A DNA stretch of 5,162 nt from Nitrospira defluvii (lineage in GTDB: Bacteria > Nitrospirota > Nitrospiria > Nitrospirales > Nitrospiraceae): assembly GCA_016199015.1 (NCBI GenBank), contig JACQHN010000424.1:1-5162 (forward strand), read 5' to 3'. The first letter of the stretch is position 1. Every line of letters starts with the position of its first letter. Below the pieces are notes generated by a model. It was not told the origin of the DNA, made no database searches, and saw nothing but the letters and a program-made list of their open reading frames with translations. Below are positions 1 to 5,162 of this stretch, one piece after another. The position numbers and the translations under genes were made by a program.

Positions 1-1337
1 ATGGGCCAGGCGGCCTCGATGGCGTTCAACCACAGTTGGAGCGTTAACATAGACTCGGGTGGGTAGCCGGTCTTGAACAACGTTTTGTAGTACTCATCGA
101 ATAGCTTCTTCTCGTTGGCGGCGTAATTCGGCCTCTGGCATTGCCATGCCATGAGCATCTTCGCAAACGTTGCCGCGTCAATCACCTTGGTCTGATCCTT
201 GCTCGCGGGCGGATCATCACCCCGCTTGGTCATGAACATGCCATCGACGTACCGTGTCTCAAATGCCTTCTTGAGACCGACCATGACGCGATCATTGCTG
301 CGAAGATCGCGCGGTTTGACCGCACTCTGGGAATTCGTATTAATGCTGATACGATCGCCAAAGGCACGATCCTTGATCTCGTAAAAGCGGAACAACACAT
401 GGGCGTCCTTTGACTCATGTGATCGGATGCGCTCCGATGCCGAGTAGATCGTGTTGAGAGACTGACAGCCATTAACGACGCTTAGACCCTCGACCGTAAG
501 AGAGCTCTTATCCTGGTTGAGCTTCATCGCGTCACAGAGCGCGGTTATTCCATTGTGGTAGAAGAAAAAATCGCGAACCTTGTCACTGTGGATCGTTTTG
601 CTGAGCTCGCGATTCACCTTATTCGAGCTCCCCAAAGACTGCCGAACATTTTTCGAAAAAAGCTTTCCATCTGTAATGCCGGGCAGGTTTAGACATTCGC
701 GAAGGGGGACTGCGGCAATTACAGTTCTCGCACCGGGAAGATCCATGGAAAGGGTCTTTGCGGGATCCAATTTGATCGTATGTCGAATCGACGGCAGCAC
801 GCGAGCCTCGGCTTCAGCCAGCCGCGTTTCAATCGCTGCCGTATCGACCAGGTGCAGACTTGCCGTGAAGGCGTCAAACTCGCTGAACTTGTCTGCGTAA
901 ACGGTTAGGTCCGCTTGTGCCGCATCTGTTAGCGTACCAGTGGTCAACAACTCGAAGTCCACACGGTAGTCGTCATCCAGAGCTGTGCGAATCGCTTCGA
1001 TCTTCTTCTTGAGGCGGTCGTTGCAGTCTTTCTGAAGGGCGCCGAGCTCTTGGAGCCGCACCCATGCAGCGAGGACTTCCCGAAGTGGCCCCGCATCGAC
1101 TTGCCCATCACTTATAAACTTGCCTTGGATGATGAGGACGCGCTGTTCGGTGTCATCTACTATCACGGCGTCAATTTGCTTGTCGTCCGCCCCGTCAGTA
1201 ATGTCATCACGTGTTGCGGCATCATCTCACAGCAGGACTCGCCGGAGGTACCACGCGACGAACCGTTGGCCGTCATTGGGGAAGTTACCCTGGTAGAACG
1301 GGTCCGAGGCAATCTCTTGGGAAATTTGCTGAAGCAT
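1..1337 (-). pseudogene. AIPR family phage-defence protein, interrupted by an in-frame TGA, 3' end beyond the window
   Basis: The minus strand is one continuous frame from ATG 1337-1335 to the window edge (445 codons), broken only by TGA at codon 37 (1227-1229). The frame was followed codon by codon and no frameshift was found. Residues after the stop show AIPR (PF10592) hallmarks: LFSKNVRQSLG (226-236), FFFYHNGIT (257-265), VNGCQS (288-293) and INTNSQ (332-337). Ahead of these is a PD-(D/E)XK-like nuclease pattern, with DGADDKQIDAV (48-58, candidate metal-binding D56) and a hydrophobic strand ending in Q71-G-K73. The family is linked to abortive infection and restriction-like phage defence; acting as a nuclease is an inference. 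The start is chosen because GAGGTG lies 9 nt upstream. The first downstream in-frame ATG is codon 198, past the nuclease motif, so restarting there would lose it. Sampled G+C (about 51%) is lower than in the neighbouring genes, which hints at transfer. Family assignment is strong; inactivation is likely but rests on one base. Confidence 0.85.
1227..1229 (-). other. Premature in-frame TGA codon in the AIPR gene
   Basis: On the minus strand the codons read CTG CTG TGA GAT GAT, in the same frame as both the upstream start and the whole downstream AIPR domain. The residues on either side (AWYLRRVLL before, DDAATRDDITDG after) join as one continuous family-like stretch. A single C-to-T change of an ancestral CGA (Arg) would explain it; that ancestral codon is inferred. 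Confidence 0.85.
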
Positions 1338-1346
1338 GTTCGTGCT

Positions 1347-1352
1347 CACCTC
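1347..1352 (-). promoter_or_regulatory. Ribosome binding site of the AIPR gene
   Basis: GAGGTG on the minus strand is complementary to the CACCTC core of the 16S rRNA 3' end. It is separated by 9 nt from ATG 1337-1335. It decides the start: an in-frame GTG (1349-1347) overlaps this site and is less likely to be the initiator. Confidence 0.6.
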
Positions 1353-1470
1353 AGGTTGTGAAATCTTTGAACGAACTATTTCCTGTATTCTGCGCCTCCA
1401 GAGAAACTGATGAGTCGGCCTCCCCGGCGGTCATTAAGCAAGCGAACCTTCTTGCACGTTCCGAGGTCAC
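1351..1470 (-). CDS. Possible 39-residue small protein or leader peptide
   Basis: A GTG at 1470-1468 opens a 39-codon frame ending at TGA 1353-1351, with an alternative ATG at 1434 giving 27 residues. GAGGAGG lies about 10 nt upstream of the GTG, a good but slightly distant ribosome binding site. The frame closes exactly where the AIPR ribosome binding site begins, 13 nt before the AIPR ATG, so translation of the two could be coupled. The product is hydrophilic in its second half, with no membrane segment or recognisable motif. It could also be a chance frame or the remains of a gene disrupted when the inverted repeat arrived. Not recognised; low confidence. Confidence 0.22.
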   Translation of the reverse strand: MTSERARRFACLMTAGEADSSVSLEAQNTGNSSFKDFTT

Positions 1471-1488
1471 CTGCTCTCCACCTCCTCA

Positions 1489-1586
1489 AAGGATCTGAGG
1501 GGATGTGCTTCCCCTGCGCGCGTCGATCGAGGTCCTTCCGAGGGCGCGCGATCCGCGAGCAAGGAAGTACATCTCCTCAGATCCTT
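1489..1586. repeat. 98-bp imperfect inverted repeat (24-bp arms, GC-rich centre)
   Basis: The arms at 1489-1512 and 1563-1586 pair over 24 positions. Twenty-two are Watson-Crick pairs. The two exceptions (1501 with 1574, 1507 with 1568) would be G-U pairs in plus-strand RNA but A-C mismatches in minus-strand RNA. The 50-nt centre holds a second possible stem (GCGCGC at 1516-1521 and 1544-1549). The outer arm overlaps the last two bases of the TPR stop codon. No T-tract follows on either strand, so it is not a textbook intrinsic terminator. It may be a REP/MITE-like element or an RNA-stabilising or attenuating hairpin at the end of the thyX-TPR transcript. With one copy in view, the class cannot be decided. 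Confidence 0.7.
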
Positions 1587-2622
1587 AATCCCCTGTCTGG
1601 CCGCTCGCAAACAGGGCATTCATGATGTCGTTTTTCTTGGCGGGGTCTTTCTCGAGGCGGATGGCTTTGGAGAAGTTCTCGGCGGCGGTTTCTCGTTTTC
1701 CTCGGGCGGCATAAATTCTACCGATGCCGTATAAGGCCTGCGCGTCTTCCGGATTGGCTTTCACGGCGCGATTGAAGGCGTCCATGGCCTCTGTCGGCCT
1801 GCCTTTCTCCATCAACAGCCAGCCGAGGGCGGTGTGGGCGGATCCGAGATTCTGGTCAGCCTGGATGGCTTCGCGATATTCCTTCATGGCGAGATCGGTC
1901 CGCCCTTTGGTTTCGTACACCCCGCCAAGGGCGAGGTGGATTTCCGCATCGTGCGGATTGAGCCGCAGGGCCTCCTTGTAGGCTTGCACCGCCGGTTCAA
2001 ACTTGCCCTGCTCCGCCAGGGCGCAGGCGAGGTTGGCGTGGGCGATGGCCTCGTTCGGATTGAGCTTGATCACTTCGCGATATTGCGGAATGGCCATTTC
2101 AAGCCGGCCCTGTTCCTGATAGGCCACCCCGAGGTTCGTGCGCGCCGCCGCGAAGGTCGGATCTAGTTTGACCGCCTCGCGATATTCTTTAATTGCCATT
2201 TCCAGATGGGCCGCCCGCTCGTAAATTTGAGCCAGAAAATAATGGGGATAGGCCGACTGTGGCGCGAGCTTCGCCGCTTCTTTGTAGGAGGCCATCGATT
2301 GCTCGGATTGACCGGACTGCGCCAGAAATAATCCCTGCACCAAGTGCGTCTGAGCATTGTCGGGATGCCGGTCTGCGATCGATTGCACCCACCCCCGCAC
2401 CTGCTCGATATCGTCGGCTTCTTGTAACGCCTGCGAGTGCAACTTCCATGCGTCGGCAAAATTTCCCCGGATCAGGTGCATGACATTCAGTGCGAAATAC
2501 GGGCGGGGATCTTTTTCTGCGGCGGTTTCCACCGCCCGGACCCAGGTCGCAGCCTCCTGTCCAAGCCGGTCCCAGTCGCCCGCCAGGAGAGCCGATTCGA
2601 TTTCGTTTTGGAGAGTGTCCAT
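1585..2622 (-). CDS. Tetratricopeptide repeat (TPR) protein
   Basis: A 345-residue protein with about seven consecutive 34-residue TPR units from roughly residue 88 to 325. Repeat ends are marked by LAP (119-121), LDP (153-155), LNP (187-189), LNP (221-223) and ANP (289-291), always in 34-residue register, with the usual G/A and Y/F positions inside each unit. Residues 1-87 are helical-looking and may hold degenerate repeats. There is no signal peptide or membrane segment, so a cytoplasmic location is expected. TPR arrays form a superhelical scaffold for protein binding; partner and pathway cannot be read from the sequence. The start lies 19 nt after the ThyX-like stop with no clear ribosome binding site, suggesting co-transcription and perhaps translational coupling. 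No in-frame start lies between that stop and this ATG. The stop is TAA (1587-1585), its last two bases inside the inverted repeat. Confidence 0.95.
   Translation of the reverse strand: MDTLQNEIESALLAGDWDRLGQEAATWVRAVETAAEKDPRPYFALNVMHLIRGNFADAWKLHSQALQEADDIEQVRGWVQSIADRHPDNAQTHLVQGLFLAQSGQSEQSMASYKEAAKLAPQSAYPHYFLAQIYERAAHLEMAIKEYREAVKLDPTFAAARTNLGVAYQEQGRLEMAIPQYREVIKLNPNEAIAHANLACALAEQGKFEPAVQAYKEALRLNPHDAEIHLALGGVYETKGRTDLAMKEYREAIQADQNLGSAHTALGWLLMEKGRPTEAMDAFNRAVKANPEDAQALYGIGRIYAARGKRETAAENFSKAIRLEKDPAKKNDIMNALFASGQTGD
1648..2361 (-). repeat. 102-bp-period TPR coding repeats
   Basis: This stretch encodes the seven 34-residue units. The similarity is also visible in the DNA: the plus-strand 10-mer TCGCGATATT occurs at 1871, 2075 and 2177, spaced by exact multiples of 102 bp, and the bases after it (complement of the ATGGC/AATGGC-type codons) are also alike. 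This suggests that some units arose by fairly recent internal duplication, and the array could expand or contract by recombination. Confidence 0.7.
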
Positions 2623-2641
2623 GACAGGGGTATGACGCCGG

Positions 2642-4123
2642 TCAACGCGTCAGGGCATCCTGCACATCCGGTGGAGTCGCCTGCATACGTGCCCCGAGGA
2701 TGGGATACTGTTCAGCCAGTTTCTGTTTCATGAGCCAGGCGATGGTGCGATAGGACCAGTGTCCCTTCACTCCGGAACGCAGCTTCGCGATATATTCGGC
2801 TTCCGCATAGTCCATCTTGAAGAGGCAGCGCACGTTGAAGCCGAACGGAATAGCATAGAGCGCCGCTTCCTGGCTCGATTTACGGAGTTGTTCGATATCC
2901 GATTTCACGTGTCCCATGGCCTCTCGGTACTCACGATCGAGCCCCGCCTCTGCCAAGATGGGAGGCGTTTCGAACCCATGAACGGTCGTGAAGTTCTGCT
3001 GCACTTGCTGGCAGCGCCGGTGCCGATGCATGTCGCGCCACCCGCCGATATCCATCATCACGTCGAAGATGAACGCGTACCCGCTGCGAAACTCCTTGAT
3101 CAACTCATCGTACGGCCCGCGTTTCTGAAAGGCGACTTCAATGGTGTCTTGCTTCTGCTTCTCGGTCCAGTCGCGGACGACGGCCAGAATCTTCCGATAG
3201 GGCGCCTGCGAGGCCCGATAGAGCAGTGTGGTGACGACCTCATCGAGCGGATGGTGCGGCTCGATCAAATCCACCGGTTCCGAGGCGCCCCAGACAGAAG
3301 GCTGATCCAGACCGGTGCCCTTCAGCACCTCTTTGGCATGTCGTGCAAGGTCGCTATACACTTCGGCTTGATAGGCATTGGGTTTCGCATAGCGCGCCAG
3401 CGTGGGCGCCATGGGCTCGCCTAACCCGGCCGCCTGGCCCGACAATTCACCCCAGAGATTGACCGGCGCCTTCCGACAAGCATCTTGCAACTCTTCTCCC
3501 ACCAGGCGTAATTCCGGCATTTGGGACGAAAGCAGGCGTGTGATCTGTTTCTCGAGAGTCCGAATACTGACCACCTGGCCCACGTTCGTCTGCGCAGCCA
3601 GCGGCAGCAAATACCGGGTCACATCGAATGCCCGCGCAGTGATCGCCCGCTGATAGGCGGCGGGAGTCATGTCCTCAGGGCGAGGTTCCCGTTCGGTGAG
3701 ATACTGGCTCAAGGGTTCATGCAGGGCACGATACACCGTGGAGAGACCCCGAAGAATGCCGAGGTAAGTGGCCTCCGTCTCCTGCCCCCGAATGGCATCG
3801 GGAACAAACCAATTGCTCGACGCAAAGTTCTGATACCGGCTGGACTTGGCCTGCCCGTCCCACAGGGGTTCATCTTCTAACCGGATCGCGGCGAGTTCGG
3901 AAATCTGTTCAAAACAGATGATCACATGGCCGAGGTCTGCGATCGAGCCGTGACCGTAGTCGAAATAAAACTGTTCCCAGAATTTTTCGGACGAATGAGT
4001 GTGGACCCACTTGATGCTGTCTTCGATGGAATCCGGGGACCGGCTGTAGCGCGCCAGAGCGTAGGCGGATTTTTCCGGCGGCATCGGAGCAAGCGCAATC
4101 ACGCGGCGGCCTTGAGTGGTCAT
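2642..4123 (-). CDS. thyX: Tandem two-domain ThyX-like protein (FAD-dependent thymidylate synthase family)
   Basis: A 493-residue protein, about twice the usual ThyX length (roughly 220-250). ThyX makes dTMP from dUMP with methylene-tetrahydrofolate, using FAD/NADPH. The N-terminal half has YGHGSIADLGH (56-66), then SSRY (94-97), then ARAFDVTRYLLPLAAQTN (163-180) and a leucine/arginine helix, the order found in ThyX. The C-terminal half (about 290-470) repeats the fold with GGWRDMHRHRR (360-370) and YAIPFGFN (423-430). Canonical ThyX has RHR followed by S-x-R in one motif. Here the first half keeps S-x-RY without RHR, and the second keeps RHR (3017-3025) without S-x-R, so true synthase activity is not certain. 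ATG 4123 is chosen over an in-frame ATG at 4255 because a promoter lies between them and the extra 44 residues look unrelated to ThyX. AAGGA precedes it at only 2 nt. The TPR gene follows after 19 bp. Fold is confident; exact reaction less so. Confidence 0.85.
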   Translation of the reverse strand: MTTQGRRVIALAPMPPEKSAYALARYSRSPDSIEDSIKWVHTHSSEKFWEQFYFDYGHGSIADLGHVIICFEQISELAAIRLEDEPLWDGQAKSSRYQNFASSNWFVPDAIRGQETEATYLGILRGLSTVYRALHEPLSQYLTEREPRPEDMTPAAYQRAITARAFDVTRYLLPLAAQTNVGQVVSIRTLEKQITRLLSSQMPELRLVGEELQDACRKAPVNLWGELSGQAAGLGEPMAPTLARYAKPNAYQAEVYSDLARHAKEVLKGTGLDQPSVWGASEPVDLIEPHHPLDEVVTTLLYRASQAPYRKILAVVRDWTEKQKQDTIEVAFQKRGPYDELIKEFRSGYAFIFDVMMDIGGWRDMHRHRRCQQVQQNFTTVHGFETPPILAEAGLDREYREAMGHVKSDIEQLRKSSQEAALYAIPFGFNVRCLFKMDYAEAEYIAKLRSGVKGHWSYRTIAWLMKQKLAEQYPILGARMQATPPDVQDALTR

Positions 4124-4207
4124 CGTCCTTGAGAAGAGGGCACAGCAGCTGGTGATTGAGAATGGTGCATCATCGGCGATGAGGTCGTCCGTTTTTACAA
4201 GCTGGGC

Positions 4208-4236
4208 ACTATACCCCCCTGCGTCAATAGGCGCAA
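4208..4236 (-). promoter_or_regulatory. Possible sigma70-type promoter for the ThyX-like gene
   Basis: On the minus strand TTGCGC (4236-4231, 3 of 6 consensus bases) and TATAGT (4213-4208, 5 of 6) are separated by 17 bp. Transcription would begin near 4200, about 75-80 nt before ATG 4123. The site lies inside the longer 4255-4123 reading frame, which argues for the shorter protein. The -35 box is weak, so support comes mainly from the -10 box, the spacing and the position. Confidence 0.4.
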
Positions 4237-4313
4237 CTCTCGCATCACGGCTCATTCCTCGTTCACGCTGGATCAGAAGGGCTCTTCGGCGACAATCCGC
4301 CCCAGTCCACGCG

Positions 4314-4343
4314 TTGACTTGCCCGCGAGCCCGCCGCTATATT
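4314..4343 (+). promoter_or_regulatory. Sigma70-type promoter for hisS
   Basis: TTGACT (4314-4319, 5 of 6 consensus bases) and TATATT (4338-4343, 5 of 6) are separated by 18 bp. The expected transcription start is near 4350, giving a short leader of about 30 nt before ATG 4381. That leader has no room for a T-box or other long regulatory RNA, so hisS expression here appears to be set at the promoter. Confidence 0.65.
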
Positions 4344-4380
4344 CCCGCACGAACCTTACTGCGCGACCCGAGTGACAGGC

Positions 4381-5162
4381 ATGATTAAAGCCATTAAAGG
4401 TGTCAAGGATCTTCTGCCGGAAGAGACTCCGCGCTGGCGATTGATTGAAGAAACCGCCAGACGATGGGCGCTCTGTTATGGATTTCAAGAGATCCGCGTG
4501 CCAATTTTCGAGACCACGACGTTGTTTGCGCGCAGCATCGGCGCGACCACCGACATCGTGGAGAAGGAAATGTACACGTTCGCCGATCGTGACGGGACCT
4601 CCCTGACCCTACGTCCGGAAGGGACCGCCGGCACGGTGCGCGCCTTCATCGAACATAACCGGGGAGCCGATCCCCGGACGCAAAAATATTGTTATCTCGG
4701 TCCCATGTTCCGCCATGAGCGCCCGCAGGCCGGGCGGCTGCGGCAATTCCACCAGTTCGGCGTCGAATCGTTCGGCATTTCCGACCCGCGTGCCGACGTT
4801 GAGGTGATGTCGCTCTTGTGGCGATTGTTGTCAGACCTCACATTGCCGGGACTTACACTGGAAATCAATAACCTGGGTTATACGGAAGACCGCGCCCGAT
4901 ACAAGCCTATTCTGGTGGCCTTTTTGAAAGGCATGGAAAGCCGCCTCTGCGGCAATTGTCAGCGACGGATCGAGACGAACCCTTTGCGTGTATTGGACTG
5001 TAAGGTTCCGGAATGCCGCCAGGCGACCGACGACGCTCCTCGCTTGACGGACTCCCTCTCACCGGCAGCGCGTGATCATTTCGAACGCGTCACGGCCGGC
5101 TTGGATGCGATTGGGATTCCCTTTCACCTGAACCATCGGCTTGTCCGCGGCCTCGATTACTA
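4381..5162 (+). CDS. hisS: Histidyl-tRNA synthetase, N-terminal 260 residues (3' end beyond the window)
   Basis: HisRS charges tRNA-His with histidine using ATP; it is a cytoplasmic class II synthetase, normally a homodimer of about 420 residues. The visible part starts with the typical IKGVKDLLPEE (2-12), followed by TLRPEGTAGTVRA (76-88), then class II motif 2, YLGPMFRHERPQAGRLRQF (105-123) with HQFGVESFG (124-132). The HisRS-specific histidine-binding motif begins at RGLDY (256-260) and is cut by the window end. Cysteines C190, C193, C207 and C212, around RRIETNPLRVLDCK, lie in the region between motifs 2 and 3 and are known from many bacterial HisRS proteins. ATG 4381 fits the family N-terminus exactly. 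GAGTG at 4370-4374 is a weak ribosome binding site 6 nt upstream. No frameshift or missing catalytic residue was seen. Confidence 0.97.
   Translation, partial: MIKAIKGVKDLLPEETPRWRLIEETARRWALCYGFQEIRVPIFETTTLFARSIGATTDIVEKEMYTFADRDGTSLTLRPEGTAGTVRAFIEHNRGADPRTQKYCYLGPMFRHERPQAGRLRQFHQFGVESFGISDPRADVEVMSLLWRLLSDLTLPGLTLEINNLGYTEDRARYKPILVAFLKGMESRLCGNCQRRIETNPLRVLDCKVPECRQATDDAPRLTDSLSPAARDHFERVTAGLDAIGIPFHLNHRLVRGLDY

Noticed and set aside
1227..1229. TGA read as an amino acid through an altered genetic code or selenocysteine
   Set aside because: The ThyX-like gene ends in TGA just before the next gene, tryptophan is encoded by TGG throughout, and no known AIPR protein position calls for selenocysteine here; no SECIS-like element was identified by eye.
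141..1361. Several plus-strand and alternate minus-strand open frames of 60-106 codons over the AIPR gene
   Set aside because: They overlap the continuous AIPR-matching minus frame and show no family features.
1489..1586. The inverted repeat as a classic intrinsic terminator
   Set aside because: No run of T follows either arm on either strand, and the centre is too long for the usual short terminator loop.
1591..1616. A 6-bp inverted repeat CCCTGT/ACAGGG near the TPR 3' end
   Set aside because: It is short, lies in coding sequence for the C-terminal residues, and is expected by chance.
2759..3424. A 221-codon plus-strand open frame inside the ThyX-like gene
   Set aside because: It is the antisense of well-conserved ThyX-like codons, has no ribosome binding site or recognised domain, and arises from the GC-rich codon pattern.
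4124..4255. A 44-residue N-terminal extension of the ThyX-like protein from ATG 4255
   Set aside because: It contains a promoter-like -10/-35 pair, has no ThyX resemblance, and its ATG directly touches the purine-rich stretch, leaving no proper spacing.
4273..4488. A 71-codon minus-strand open frame across the hisS promoter and start
   Set aside because: It overlaps the hisS start and promoter antisense and resembles no known protein.

Overview
The window looks like a bacterial chromosome at a boundary between core and accessory DNA. Hand counts on a few sampled 60-base lines put the right two thirds mostly near 58% G+C and the left third near 51%. The coding style (TGG for Trp, TGA used as a real stop, tandem-ThyX protein, TPR protein) is compatible with a Nitrospira-like or other deep-branching Gram-negative lineage, but that is a guess, because no rRNA or other diagnostic marker is present.

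Right part (about 1585-5162): housekeeping genes. hisS (histidyl-tRNA synthetase) runs rightward from 4381 off the window edge, behind a strong sigma70-like promoter at 4314-4343. Divergently, a two-domain ThyX-family protein (2642-4123, minus) starts behind a weaker promoter at 4208-4236. It is followed after only 19 bp by a 345-residue protein made largely of seven tandem TPRs (1585-2622, minus). The last two genes are probably one transcription unit.

Middle (about 1338-1586): a 98-bp hairpin-forming inverted repeat (1489-1586) whose outer arm begins inside the stop codon of the TPR gene. It is followed by a possible 39-codon reading frame whose stop abuts the ribosome binding site of the next gene.

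Left part (1-1337, minus): an AIPR-family (abortive infection phage resistance, PF10592) gene that runs off the left edge. All 445 codons in view are in one frame and match the family, except codon 37, which is TGA. The stop separates a short N-terminal stretch from a PD-(D/E)XK-like nuclease motif and the AIPR core. The gene therefore looks like a phage-defence gene inactivated, probably recently, by one nonsense change, unless the base is a sequencing error or the stop is read through. The most interesting points are this interrupted nuclease/AIPR gene, the inverted repeat at the core/accessory junction, and the way the two halves of the ThyX-like protein each keep a different part of the ThyX signature.
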